Positions 26,849 through 36,078 of a stretch of 64,000 nt of DNA are shown piece after piece. The notes below the pieces were generated by a model. The model was not told the origin of the DNA and made no database searches. It saw only the letters and a program-made list of their open reading frames with translations. Origin of the DNA: Pelagicoccus sp. SDUM812002 (GTDB lineage: Bacteria > Verrucomicrobiota > Verrucomicrobiia > Opitutales > Opitutaceae). Position numbers and translations under genes: made by a program. Location of the stretch: positions 62,001-126,000 of the forward strand of contig NZ_JARXHX010000009.1 of NCBI RefSeq assembly GCF_031127835.1. The letters are read 5' to 3'. Positions within the stretch are counted from its first letter, which is position 1, and every line of letters starts with the position of its first letter.

Positions 26849-28276
26849 CTAGAATTTCAAGTTGTCGAGGTTAGGCATATTGCCTCCTCCACCCATTCCG
26901 CCTGGCATTCCTCCCATTTGGTTGGGGTCCATGCCTGAGGCTTTCATTTGCTTCATCATCTTCTTCATGTTGCCAGCCTTCTTTCCGCCGCCCTGCATCT
27001 TCTTCATCATCTTTTTCATCTGCATGTGCTGCTTGATGAGCTGGTTGACTTCGGCGAGTTTGACGCCGGATCCACGGGCGATACGTGTCCGTCGGCTGGA
27101 GTTGAGGAGCTGGGGCTTTTGACGCTCGAACTTGGTCATGGAGAGGATTATCGCCTCGCTGCGCTTCATCTGCTTTTCCGCCTTGTCGTCCATGCCCATG
27201 TTTCCGGCCATTTTTCCCATTCCGGGAAGCATGCCCATGATGGATGACATGGAACCGAGCTTCTTGATTTGGCGAAACTGCTTGAGCATATCCTCGAAAT
27301 TGAAATCGCCCGACATCATGCGCTCGGCCATGTTGGCGGCGTCTTTTTCGTCGATCGTTTCCTGAGCTTTCTCGACGAGCGATACGACGTCACCCATACC
27401 GAGAATACGGCTAGCCATGCGGTCTGGGTGGAACACGTCGAAGTCATCGAGCTTCTCGCCGGTACCAGCGAACTTGATCGGCACTTCGGTGATCTCCTTC
27501 ATGGAGAGCGCCGCGCCGCCGCGGGCGTCGCCGTCGAGCTTGGTCATGACGATACCCGTCAGTTGAACGGCTTCGTTGAAGGTCTTGGCGACGTTGACGG
27601 CCTCCTGACCGATCGCTCCGTCTACCACGAGCAGAACTTCGTCCGGATTGATGCGTCGTTTGAGCTCCTTGATCTCCTCGATCAACTGATCGTCTATCTG
27701 AAGCCGGCCGGCGGTGTCGAAAATGATTAAATCGTCGCCGGAAGCGGTTGCGACCTTAAGTCCCTCTTCACCGATGGCGGGCACGTCCGGAGAGCCGCGC
27801 TTCGAGAAACAGGGGACGTCGATCTGGCGGGCCACGGTTTCTAGCTGGTCGATCGCGGCAGGGCGGTAAACGTCACAAGCGACGAGGTGAGGCTTGTAGC
27901 CGTCTTTCTTGAGGGCCTTGGCAAGCTTGGCGGAGGTTGTGGTCTTACCACCGCCCTGTAGGCCGACCATCATGATTTTGAGCGGCTTTTTCTTGGAGAG
28001 CTCCGTCGAGCCTTCGCCAAGCAAAGCGGTGAGCTCGTCGTTGATGATCTTGATGATCTGCTGACCGGGGGTAACGGTCTTGAGCACGTCTTGGCCGACG
28101 CACTTCTCTTTGACGCGTTCAATGAAGGCACGGGCGACCTTGAAATGCACGTCGGCGGAGAGCAGGGCGGCGCGCACTTCCTTGAGCGCTTCGGCCATGT
28201 TCTCCTCGGAAAGCTTGGCGGTGCCGCGCAGGTGGCGCATGGCGTTAGTGAGCTTGTCTGTCAGGCTTTCGAACAT
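26849..28276 (-). CDS. ffh: Signal recognition particle GTPase Ffh (SRP54)
   Basis: A cytoplasmic SRP GTPase that binds nascent signal sequences and docks with FtsY for co-translational membrane insertion. It is 475 residues. The N-domain helical bundle covers about 1-90 ([18 protein letters not shown]). The G domain has [15 protein letters not shown] near 104, DTAGRLQID, and [14 protein letters not shown] near 245. The Met-rich M domain runs from about 300 ([30 protein letters not shown]; then [10 protein letters not shown]). The C-terminus is an unusually long Met/Gly-rich tail ([11 protein letters not shown]). The single-copy genes ftsY and rpsP, often nearby, are absent. Confidence 0.97.
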   Translation of the reverse strand: MFESLTDKLTNAMRHLRGTAKLSEENMAEALKEVRAALLSADVHFKVARAFIERVKEKCVGQDVLKTVTPGQQIIKIINDELTALLGEGSTELSKKKPLKIMMVGLQGGGKTTTSAKLAKALKKDGYKPHLVACDVYRPAAIDQLETVARQIDVPCFSKRGSPDVPAIGEEGLKVATASGDDLIIFDTAGRLQIDDQLIEEIKELKRRINPDEVLLVVDGAIGQEAVNVAKTFNEAVQLTGIVMTKLDGDARGGAALSMKEITEVPIKFAGTGEKLDDFDVFHPDRMASRILGMGDVVSLVEKAQETIDEKDAANMAERMMSGDFNFEDMLKQFRQIKKLGSMSSIMGMLPGMGKMAGNMGMDDKAEKQMKRSEAIILSMTKFERQKPQLLNSSRRTRIARGSGVKLAEVNQLIKQHMQMKKMMKKMQGGGKKAGNMKKMMKQMKASGMDPNQMGGMPGGMGGGGNMPNLDNLKF

Positions 28277-28325
28277 AAGGGGTGAGGTTGGCGCGAGAGG
28301 CTCAGCGGGTAAAGCCTGCTTCGCA

Positions 28326-28358
28326 CGAAAAATGCCTCCCGAATTTCGGGAGGCATTT
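28326..28358 (-). terminator. Rho-independent terminator of the GloVer-repeat gene
   Basis: On the minus strand, AATGCCTCCCG-AAAT-CGGGAGGCATT is an 11-bp perfect stem followed by TTT, 24 bp after the stop at 28382. Confidence 0.9.
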
Positions 28359-28381
28359 GAGAGTTTGATGAAAGCCGCTGC

Positions 28382-31300
28382 TTATCTAAGGACGGCGTCC
28401 TTGAGAGGGGGAGCCGGGATCGTTTCGGTGGTGAGCTCTGGAGGCGTAGTGGCGCTTGGGTCCATGCTAACCACTGAGATTTCCGTGCCCGATAATGAGA
28501 AGAGCGTGGGCTCGCCTTCGAAGTCTTCGATCCAAAGGTTGTCGCTGAGTCGGGTTTTCTTTAGGATCCGCGGTTCACCTCCTAGGACGTCGAGTCTTTC
28601 AAGGAAGGGCACTCGGGATTGACGGTTACCAACGATGGCTTGGCCATTGCGGTAGCCCCAAACTCCAGCTGGACCGGCGGTAAGAGCTACGAAGCGCTGG
28701 TCACGTTCTTGGTGGATAAGAACCTCGTAGTCGGTGCCGTCCCGCTTCAAACGGTAGACTGTGCCCAGCCGGTTTTTTCCGCCGCCTCGAGTGATGCCGT
28801 AGAGCCAGTCTCCGTGGAAAATAGGCGCTTCGCCGACGGCGTCTCCATCGAGAGGGGAGCCCTTGAATTCGTGGATAGGAGTGGGGGCGTTTCCATCAAG
28901 TTGGAATCGATATAGAGTCCGTTGGTCGTAGCCGTAGTAGTAGCCGTCTTGTCCGTCTTCGAAAGGAACGAGTGTTTTAAACACCGGCTGTCCGTCTTCT
29001 GGGTAGTAGCTGGCTCGGTAGATCACTGAAATCTCGCCGGTTTGGCGGTCGATCTTCAATAGGCCGTCTGTGCCGCTGTTGCCTGGATTGGGAACCGGGC
29101 CGCGGGCGAGCAGGGAACCGTCGGGAGCGAGCCCTTCGAGAATGGGGCTCGAGCGGAACTTGTTGGAGTATTCGTAGAATTTTACGATTTCGTAGCCGTT
29201 CCCGTCCGTACGGATACGGAAAAGGGCTCCGGCGACTTGGGGTCGCTTCATGAAGAACGAGTTTTGACCGGTCATGCCGTATAGGTAGCCGTCGTCGCCA
29301 AGTACGATTGAGGAAGGTAGCTGGGCGTGTTCTCCGCCGCCGAGGAATGTGTGTAGAACCTGGAAGTCCGTTCCGTCGGAGTTCACTCGGTAGAGGGCGC
29401 CCGCACCGTATTCGCCGCCTTGAGCGACGCCGTAAATTACGTTTCCATCACGTACTGTCGTGGTGCCGATCGAGGTAAGTTTGAGCTCGGGGTCGACAGT
29501 GAATATGGTGGTGCCTCCGCTCTTTTGCGCAGCGGCTAGTCGCTCTTTTCCAAATTCAGCGGCTGCATCGAGATCGATGGACACGCGGCGGATCTGGCGA
29601 TCGTAGATGCAGTAGAAGCTGAAGCGGCCGTCTTCCCGGAAATGAGGGGCTCGTGCGTCTCTGGAGGTATCGTAGAACAGAGGGCCTAGCTCATAGCCAT
29701 CGACAAGCACGGTGCCTGCTTGGCGGTTTTGAATCTCGGTCTGCTCCAGAGTGTTGGCGAAGGTGATGAAGTGTTTGTTGTTTGGTGAAAATCCTTTCCA
29801 GGCTTGGCCGTCGACTCGGATGTTTTCGTCGATCGTCAATAGGGGTTCGCCATCGATTAGGTATTGCGACCCTGGTTGACCGGGGCCGGTGGAGAATTCG
29901 CCGCTGATGGCAAATCGAGATCCGTCGGGGCTGAAGGTAGGGAAGCTTGTTTGTCGTGAGTTAGCTGAATATTTCTCGTCTCCGATGTGCAGGAAAGGTC
30001 CTTCTGGTTCGCCGGCCAGAGCGATGTAATCTTCAGTGCCAGGTTTGAAGGTGAGCGGGAATTGCGAAACGCTGGTGTCGACGAAGGTGGCGGGAGAGCC
30101 ATTGAGATAGATTGTACCGCCGGTATCGGTGTTGGCGTGCCAAGCGATAGTTTGTCCTGAGTCACTGGATACGAGGTAGTTTATTCGGTTGAAGGGGCCG
30201 TACTCTGCTCCATCGATGACGACGAACCCGCTGCGTCCGTTGCGGGCTACGAAGTAGTGGCGTTGGCTGCCCGGAGTGAAATTCGATCGCTCTATCATTG
30301 AGTACTCGGGACCACGCAGCCCGTCGACGAGCATGAATTTCGCGGTCCCGTTGCCGCCTTGTATAGTGCGTTCGATGGCCCAGCGCGAGCCGTCCGGACT
30401 GAGGCGGAAGGAGTAGCCAAGGCTGCGGACTTCGTTTGGCTCCGCATCGATAGTGAAGGACTCCTCGCCGTTGATGAAGACTTTGATGGGTACTGGTGTC
30501 GGGGCGGTGTTGTGGCTGATTCGCGGGTTGGCGTTGGCCACGGGGCCTTGCAGCCAGGCCACGGCGGTTTTTGCGGGGTTCATCCTCACGGAGCTGACGT
30601 CGACCCCCATCTCGGATTGATAGGTTGTCCCGTCGAGGTATTGGAAGACTACGCGCTCGCCACTTTCCTGGCTTTTTCTAACGAGATAAAAGACGGCGAG
30701 CTTCCCGTCGATCTCGACGAAGCTAAGTGGCATCTGACGTACGTTGATGGTCTGGAATTCTGGGCCAGGAATGCCGTCGACGTAGACTTGGAAGAACTGG
30801 CTCATTCTGCCTTCCACTGTCCGGTTGTTGCGTCCGACATAGGCGAAATGGGCTGGGCCGTTCTCGGGTTCGTGGAAAGCGTGTTCGGTGGGTTGGGCGC
30901 CGATGTATGGAGTTCCGGGCATTTGTTTTCCGTCTACGATCATGTGGGTCACGTACTCACGCCCCACGCGCTCTTGAAAAAGAGCATAGGCGAAGACGCC
31001 GCCTGGCGAGATGGCCGCGAGTTGAAGTTGTCCCAGCGAAGGCCATTCCTCGTGTACTCCTTCTTTGGCGACGACCACGTGAGCGTTTCCCTGCTTTTGA
31101 CCGACATAGACCGCTTCGGCACCGCCTCGTTTGAAGGCGATGTTCATTCGATTGGGGATATAGCTCGGGGGGCGTTCTGGAGTGTTCGGGTCGTTGCGGT
31201 AGCTGAATTGGCTGATTTGTTGGGTGGCGGCTTGGGTGTAAACGGGGCCTGCAAATCCGTCGACGACCACTTGTTGGCGGCTGCCTTCTCCGCTTGGATA

Positions 31301-31510
31301 GGCGTAGTGTTTTCCGTCCTCCGTTGCGAATAAAGCTCTCGTGTCCGAAGGACTCATTGAGGGAGGTGCCGGGCCTAGCTCCTCGATTGTGAGGATTGGG
31401 TTAGCTTGAGCGGGTAAAAGTAAGGTGAGGCAAACAGCAAGACAGGTAGCTGGTTGAGTATACCGATATCGGTTCGGGCGGATTCTGCGGAGCGAGCGAT
31501 GCATATTCAT
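28382..31510 (-). CDS. Large secreted GloVer/PD40-repeat protein
   Basis: A protein of 1042 residues from the ATG at 31510; TTG 31519 and ATG 31504 are alternatives. A signal peptide ends near residue 37 (LAVCLTLLLPAQA). The N-terminal 600 residues carry repeated beta-propeller-like segments (FRLSPDGSRWAIERT, FSPDGSRFAISGE, FSPNNKHFITFAN; PD40/WD40-like). From about 650 to 950 there are repeats of the GloVer type: VIYGVAQGGEYGAGALYRVN, SDGTDFQVLHTFLGG, then GYLYGMTGQ, and WLYGITRGGGKNRLGTVYRL. GloVer repeats are named for their abundance in Verrucomicrobia and related phyla. A beta-propeller role in extracellular recognition is inferred, and no enzymatic motif is seen. It ends in a strong terminator. 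Confidence 0.85.
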   Translation of the reverse strand: MNMHRSLRRIRPNRYRYTQPATCLAVCLTLLLPAQANPILTIEELGPAPPSMSPSDTRALFATEDGKHYAYPSGEGSRQQVVVDGFAGPVYTQAATQQISQFSYRNDPNTPERPPSYIPNRMNIAFKRGGAEAVYVGQKQGNAHVVVAKEGVHEEWPSLGQLQLAAISPGGVFAYALFQERVGREYVTHMIVDGKQMPGTPYIGAQPTEHAFHEPENGPAHFAYVGRNNRTVEGRMSQFFQVYVDGIPGPEFQTINVRQMPLSFVEIDGKLAVFYLVRKSQESGERVVFQYLDGTTYQSEMGVDVSSVRMNPAKTAVAWLQGPVANANPRISHNTAPTPVPIKVFINGEESFTIDAEPNEVRSLGYSFRLSPDGSRWAIERTIQGGNGTAKFMLVDGLRGPEYSMIERSNFTPGSQRHYFVARNGRSGFVVIDGAEYGPFNRINYLVSSDSGQTIAWHANTDTGGTIYLNGSPATFVDTSVSQFPLTFKPGTEDYIALAGEPEGPFLHIGDEKYSANSRQTSFPTFSPDGSRFAISGEFSTGPGQPGSQYLIDGEPLLTIDENIRVDGQAWKGFSPNNKHFITFANTLEQTEIQNRQAGTVLVDGYELGPLFYDTSRDARAPHFREDGRFSFYCIYDRQIRRVSIDLDAAAEFGKERLAAAQKSGGTTIFTVDPELKLTSIGTTTVRDGNVIYGVAQGGEYGAGALYRVNSDGTDFQVLHTFLGGGEHAQLPSSIVLGDDGYLYGMTGQNSFFMKRPQVAGALFRIRTDGNGYEIVKFYEYSNKFRSSPILEGLAPDGSLLARGPVPNPGNSGTDGLLKIDRQTGEISVIYRASYYPEDGQPVFKTLVPFEDGQDGYYYGYDQRTLYRFQLDGNAPTPIHEFKGSPLDGDAVGEAPIFHGDWLYGITRGGGKNRLGTVYRLKRDGTDYEVLIHQERDQRFVALTAGPAGVWGYRNGQAIVGNRQSRVPFLERLDVLGGEPRILKKTRLSDNLWIEDFEGEPTLFSLSGTEISVVSMDPSATTPPELTTETIPAPPLKDAVLR

Positions 31511-32078
31511 AGGATACAAGTTGTTGGGATGGAGGGCAGGGAGATTAAAAGCTGAGGGCTTTTTTGGAGAAATGGTTGAGAGATTCGTCTGTCGCAGATT
31601 TCCACGATTCCGACTGCCGCCGTATTCAATTTCATTACAAAAGATCGTGCGGATTGCTCAGAATGGTTTAGTCAGTGGATTTTCCTGCGCTTCGCAGTCC
31701 GACTATCATGATTTCGAGTGGCGTTTTTAGGGAAAGTTGGGTCGAGACTTGCGAAGTTGGGGGGGGAACTTGTCTTTCAGGCGTACGGATCACATGTCCG
31801 GGACCTTAGTGCTGTGGGGGAATAGGTAAAGCCCGCACCTAAGAAAATAGACCTTCCGTTCTGCAAGCTCGAATAGATGGATCGGTTAGCGGTGTTGGTT
31901 TCGTCTCCTCTAGGTAACCTTGACCGTTCTGTGATCGGGCGGTCCTCTCTGGAAATTGGTAGTTTCTACGTTATTCGTTGCCTTCGCTTTGGCTATCTCT
32001 ACAAATTCGGTTTCCTTCTTTTCGAGGCCTTTCCAACTTCGTCTCGACCTCCTGCTAAACTAACCGATTTGCCTAGCT
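31511..32078. other. Intergenic stretch between divergent secreted-protein genes
   Basis: About 570 bp containing the promoters of two divergent genes. I see no supported gene. The segment 31811-31850 could form a bulged hairpin (CTTAG-TGC paired with GCAC-CTAAG around a G-rich loop), which might be a structured leader, but no riboswitch class was recognised. Confidence 0.45.
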
Positions 32079-32900
32079 ATGCGACTTCCCACTTGGATGT
32101 TTGGGGTTATAGCATGTTCTTTTGCTCTACCCAGTATTGCCGACGATCCGCGGATCGCTGTTGTTGATTTTTCCTCTGAGAGCACGACCGGCTTGTCATA
32201 CGGGCTGCCTGATCAGATTGCAGAAGACCTCGTGAATACGGGGAAGTATGAGGTATATGAACGCTCCAAGCTCAATACATTGTTGCAGGAGCAAGACTTC
32301 CAAGAGTCGGGATTCGCGAATCCCGACAGTGCGATCGCTTTCGGAAAACTCTCTGGAGTTGACTATATTATTACCGGACAGATCGCGGATTTCGGTCAGG
32401 AGACGCGAAACTTCTCGGGATACGGTGTCAGTTCAAGGACCACCTTTTACCGCTTGAAGGCAGGCCTGAAGGTTGTGGATGCGACTACAGGGCGAATCGT
32501 TTTTTCCCGTAGCGCTACGGCTGAGGAGTCGGTGGTTGAGGGGAGGAGCAGCCGGGTGAGTGACTCGACGGTCGATGTTCGCCTGGTGGAGATTCTCTCG
32601 GCCGAATTGGTGGCCGCCCTGCAGGAGAAGGATCCCTTCAAATCGAAAAGGAAGGACGGCCTCGTATCCTTGGAGGTTCTCTCGGAACCCGCCAATGCGG
32701 ACGTCGAGGTGGACGGTGTTTTCTACGGCAACGCTGGCAGCGCCTTTGAGGTATCGGAAGGGCTGCATACAATTAAAGTGAGCCTCCCAGGCTTCGAAGT
32801 CTGGGAGAAGAAGGTGATGGTCCGGGAGGGGATGACTTTCAAAGCCACTCTCAGCAGAAAAGTGGACGCGCGTATCGAAGTCGATGTCGACAAGTCATAG
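32079..32900 (+). CDS. CsgG-family secreted protein with C-terminal PEGA domain
   Basis: A 273-residue protein. Residues 1-21 are a signal peptide (FGVIACSFALPSIA). Residues 24-185 resemble the CsgG/LpoB-like fold: RIAVVDFSSESTTG near 25, DLVNTGKYEVYERSKLNTLL near 50-70, and VDYIITGQIADFGQE near 93. LKVVDATTGRIVFSRSA follows near 129. A PEGA beta domain covers about 195-265 (LEVLSEPANADVEVDGVFYG; GLHTIKVSLPGFEVWEKKV), a motif seen on surface proteins. There is no lipobox cysteine, so it is not a typical CsgG lipoprotein. A second CsgG-like gene follows 72 bp downstream. The two may form an outer-membrane or periplasmic complex, but no curli genes are present. Confidence 0.85.
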   Translation: MRLPTWMFGVIACSFALPSIADDPRIAVVDFSSESTTGLSYGLPDQIAEDLVNTGKYEVYERSKLNTLLQEQDFQESGFANPDSAIAFGKLSGVDYIITGQIADFGQETRNFSGYGVSSRTTFYRLKAGLKVVDATTGRIVFSRSATAEESVVEGRSSRVSDSTVDVRLVEILSAELVAALQEKDPFKSKRKDGLVSLEVLSEPANADVEVDGVFYGNAGSAFEVSEGLHTIKVSLPGFEVWEKKVMVREGMTFKATLSRKVDARIEVDVDKS

Positions 32901-32972
32901 CTCTGACTGACCTCCACCAATTTCTTTAATCGTCTACACCTTCAATTTCGAACGCCTCAACCTCTACCAACT

Positions 32973-33968
32973 ATGAAATATCGATTCCATCTACGCCTCA
33001 TACTTTCGGCACTAGCTGCATTGTTCATCCTCAACGCTTCAAACGCCCAACTGGGCGGGTTGATGAAAAAGAAGAAGACAGACCCTAAGAACGAGTCCGT
33101 GGAAATGCGGGAAGAAATGGGCGAATACAATGGCGTAAAGCACGCCATCAGGGTAGTCGGATTCGAAAACGATATTGGCTGGCGGGGTCAGTGGGACCTT
33201 GGAAACAACCTTGCCGACATGCTGGAGTCCGCTCTTTTCGACACGCAGCGCTTCGTGCTGGTGGAGAGGGAGGAGCTGGGCAATGTGATCATGGAGCAGG
33301 ATCTCCAGGCAAGCGGCCGTGCCGCCGAATCCTCCAGTGTGGCTCAAACTGGCTTGATTCGCAGCGCTCGCTACATTGCCACCGGCTCTATCACCCGAGT
33401 GGACCATCAGACAGGTGGAGATAGCGGAGGAATCGCTATTAAGGGGCTCCGACTAGGGGGCGGCAGCAATAAGGCGGAAATCGAGCTCGTGGTGAAGTTG
33501 GTTGACAGCACCAGCGGAGAAGTCGTGGCCAGTGAACGGATCTCCGGGACCGCGGGTGGGCGTAAGCTGCGCGTTGGATTTTACAAAAACGGCGTGTCCG
33601 GAAACATGGAGGGCTTTGCCAAGAGCTCACTGGGTGAGGCGGCTCAGGACTGCATTTCCCAGGCAGCAGAATTCATTGCTCGAGAAATGGAAGATTTCGA
33701 CATCACGGCAAACATCGTGATGGCCTCGAGCGATACTCGAATCGTCATTAATCGGGGAGAAAACTATGGCGTGAATCCAGGGGCAGTTTTCGCTGTACGC
33801 GAAATGGGTGAAGTGCTCACCGATCCCGAAACGGGCGAGATTTTGGACGTGTTTGAGGGACAAGTCACCAGCCGGATCGAAGTGACGCGGGCGAGTGAGA
33901 AGGTTGCCTATTGTAAGCTGATCGAAGGTTCGCTGCCGAATCGGGGCGATTCAGTGGTGCTTGAGTGA
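32973..33968 (+). CDS. CsgG-family secreted protein (second tandem copy)
   Basis: A 331-residue protein. A signal peptide covers residues 1-25 (LSALAALFILNASNA). A Lys-rich patch KKKKTDPK follows, then a CsgG-like domain: IRVVGFENDIGWRGQWDLG near 59, RFVLVEREELGNVIMEQDL near 92, and ARYIATGSITRVDHQTGG near 132. IELVVKLVDSTSGEVVASER follows near 170. A C-terminal domain of about 90 residues (MASSDTRIVINRGENYGVNP; FEGQVTSRIEVTRA) looks like a beta domain of the flagellar/FlgT-like type, but this is not certain. It lacks a lipobox. It differs enough from its neighbour to be an ancient duplication. Both have a start-proximal context without Shine-Dalgarno. Confidence 0.85.
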   Translation: MKYRFHLRLILSALAALFILNASNAQLGGLMKKKKTDPKNESVEMREEMGEYNGVKHAIRVVGFENDIGWRGQWDLGNNLADMLESALFDTQRFVLVEREELGNVIMEQDLQASGRAAESSSVAQTGLIRSARYIATGSITRVDHQTGGDSGGIAIKGLRLGGGSNKAEIELVVKLVDSTSGEVVASERISGTAGGRKLRVGFYKNGVSGNMEGFAKSSLGEAAQDCISQAAEFIAREMEDFDITANIVMASSDTRIVINRGENYGVNPGAVFAVREMGEVLTDPETGEILDVFEGQVTSRIEVTRASEKVAYCKLIEGSLPNRGDSVVLE

Positions 33969-34254
33969 GCAATGGACCAACCTGCGTTTTAAACTAGGTT
34001 CGTCAGCCGCCTTGGTTTAGAAGCGCGTAGCGCTCTGTTGCAAAAAATGGGGACACCAAGGCCATTACGTCACGCCCCAGCCTGCGTGGTAAAGCTCAGT
34101 GTCAGCGCTAGAGCTACTCGCTAAATGGCAGTCGAAGTTACCAAGCCTTTGAAAGCTCAAGTCAGGGGCGTAGACTCGAAACCTCTCTGCCTTCATCCGC
34201 TTCCGAATTTCCTTCTGGATCTTCGGGGGGAAACGCGCAATGTGACGCCCCATT

Positions 34255-34737
34255 ATGAACGAGGTATTCAAGCTGCTAGCAGAGGGCGAGCGACTCAACG
34301 AGAGCCAGATGGCCGAAATCCTGGGCTTGTCCGTGGAAGAGGTTGAGGCACAACTTGCTGTGTTGAAGGAAAAGGAACTTCTCCTCGGCTGGATTCCGGT
34401 GCTTAATCCTGAAAAGGACGACTCCTTGGCAGTTCGCGCCGCGATCGAAGTGAAGATAACTCCCGAACGCGACGGAGGCTTCAACCGCTTGGCCCAGCGA
34501 ATCAGCCGTTTCGACGAGGTTGAGTCCTGTTACCTGATGTCCGGCGGCTACGATTTGCTCGTCGTCGTAAAGGGCTCGTCCTTGCACAAGGTTGCGAGTT
34601 TCGTTTCCGAACGCCTCTCAACTATCGAAGGCGTGCTCTCGACCGCGACGCACTTTATGCTTCGTGCCTACAAGGAGCAAGGCTACTTGATCGAGCAACC
34701 AGCAGAAGAAAAGGCGCGTCTTGACGTGACGCCGTAG
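34255..34737 (+). CDS. Lrp/AsnC-family transcriptional regulator
   Basis: A 160-residue regulator. An N-terminal winged-helix domain covers about 1-55 (LAEGERLNESQMAEILGLSV, VEEVEAQLAVLKEKELLLGW). A C-terminal RAM/AsnC ligand-binding domain starts near residue 62 (VRAAIEVKITPERDGGFNRL, CYLMSGGYDLLVVVKGSSLH near 95, LSTATHFMLRAYKEQG near 130). It probably senses an amino acid and may regulate the aminotransferase gene 136 bp downstream (inference). It is somewhat short in the N-terminal helices compared with E. coli Lrp. The start at ATG 34255 gives the whole helix-turn-helix. Confidence 0.92.
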   Translation: MNEVFKLLAEGERLNESQMAEILGLSVEEVEAQLAVLKEKELLLGWIPVLNPEKDDSLAVRAAIEVKITPERDGGFNRLAQRISRFDEVESCYLMSGGYDLLVVVKGSSLHKVASFVSERLSTIEGVLSTATHFMLRAYKEQGYLIEQPAEEKARLDVTP

Positions 34738-34873
34738 CGGGGAACGAAACACATTTCGAATCCTTTCGAGCGGCCGCGACTTTTGTCACGCCGCTCTTCC
34801 AGTTTTTATACGTAACCAATTTATCACTACAACGCTGTCGAAGGGCAGCATTTTCACCAAAACCAATACTACA

Positions 34874-36046
34874 ATGTCTCAAGCTCAAAACCGTTTTATC
34901 GCCGATCACGTTATCGGGCTCCCGCGTTCGGGAATCCGCGACTTCTTCGAGCTGGTGGCGGCGATGAAGGACGTCATTTCGCTGGGAATCGGCGAGCCGG
35001 ACTTCACCACCCCCTGGCACATCCGCGAGGCGGCGATCTACGCATTGGAGAAGGGGCGTACGCATTACACTTCAAATCTCGGTTTGATCGAATTACGCCG
35101 CGAGATCTCTGCTTACGTGGGGCGAAACTTTGGCTTGGACTACAACCCGCACAACGAAGTGCTGGTAACGGTTGGCGTATCGGAGGCGATGGATGTCGCC
35201 CTGCGAGCGGTCTTGAATCCCGGAGACAAGGTGCTCTACCAAGATCCGTGTTTCGTTTCTTATCATCCGACGGTGCTTTTGGCTCACGGTGTTGGCGTTG
35301 CGATCAAGACGGAAGCCTCCTCCGGTTTCACCTTGAAGGCTGACGAAGTGAAGAAGTCTTGGGAGCCCGGCTGCAAGGTATTGCTCATCAATCTCCCCTG
35401 TAACCCGACCGGTGGTGTCGCCGAGCGGGACGAGCTTGAGGAAATTGCCAAATTCGCGGTCGAGAAGGATATGTTGGTCATCAGCGACGAGATCTACGCG
35501 GAGATGACTTTCGAGGGCGAGCACGTGAGCATCGGAACCTTTCCGGGCATGCGCGAGCGTACGATCTTTTTGCATGGATTCTCCAAGGGCTGGGCCATGA
35601 CAGGCTGGCGTTTGGGTTACGCTTGTGCCCCTGCCTACCTGACGGAAGCCATGATGAAGGTACATCAATACTCGATGATGTGCGCCTCGATCGTAGCCCA
35701 GGACGCTGGCATCGAAGCGCTTCGCAATGGGGATGACGCGGTGAAGAAAATGCGTCAGGCCTACCAGCGTCGACGCGACCTGGTGGTGCGTCGATTCAAT
35801 GAAATCGGCCTGCCTTGCCACAAGCCGAACGCGACCTTCTACGCTTTTCCGAATATCACTTCAACGGGGCTCGATTCGCCGACCTTCTCCAAGCGCTTGC
35901 TTGAAGAAGAGCGAGTGGCTATGGTGCCTGGTACTGCTTTCGGCAAATTTGGCGAAGGCTTTGTGCGCTGTAGTTTCGCTACCGGTTACGATCAGATCGT
36001 CGAGGCCTGCAATCGAATCGAACGTTTCGTTAACAATCTCAAGTAA
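34874..36046 (+). CDS. Class I aminotransferase (aspartate/aromatic/alanine type)
   Basis: A 390-residue fold-type I PLP enzyme. ISLGIGEPDFTTPWHI near 35 is the classic N-terminal motif. YTSNLGLIELRREISAYV follows near 65, VTVGVSEAMDVALRAVL near 98 is the PLP phosphate loop, and NLPCNPTGGVAERDE near 173 is the NPTG segment. VISDEIYAEM near 202 holds the ring-binding Asp. Schiff-base Lys238 lies in HGFSKGWAMTGWRLGYA. The sequence style fits the Iγ class (AlaA/AspC-like). The adjacent Lrp-type regulator suggests amino-acid-responsive control. The following der gene starts 32 bp later. Confidence 0.93.
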   Translation: MSQAQNRFIADHVIGLPRSGIRDFFELVAAMKDVISLGIGEPDFTTPWHIREAAIYALEKGRTHYTSNLGLIELRREISAYVGRNFGLDYNPHNEVLVTVGVSEAMDVALRAVLNPGDKVLYQDPCFVSYHPTVLLAHGVGVAIKTEASSGFTLKADEVKKSWEPGCKVLLINLPCNPTGGVAERDELEEIAKFAVEKDMLVISDEIYAEMTFEGEHVSIGTFPGMRERTIFLHGFSKGWAMTGWRLGYACAPAYLTEAMMKVHQYSMMCASIVAQDAGIEALRNGDDAVKKMRQAYQRRRDLVVRRFNEIGLPCHKPNATFYAFPNITSTGLDSPTFSKRLLEEERVAMVPGTAFGKFGEGFVRCSFATGYDQIVEACNRIERFVNNLK

Positions 36047-36078
36047 AGCGACAAAGCTCGCGTAACAACTTTCTGGAT

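Noticed and set aside
30359-31333. Plus-strand open frame of 324 codons inside the GloVer gene
   Set aside because: Antisense to a protein with a signal peptide and repeated family motifs; the frame itself has no recognisable features.
31811-31850. Known riboswitch in the CsgG leader
   Set aside because: The conserved cores of cobalamin, SAM, TPP or other familiar classes are absent; only a bulged hairpin can be drawn.
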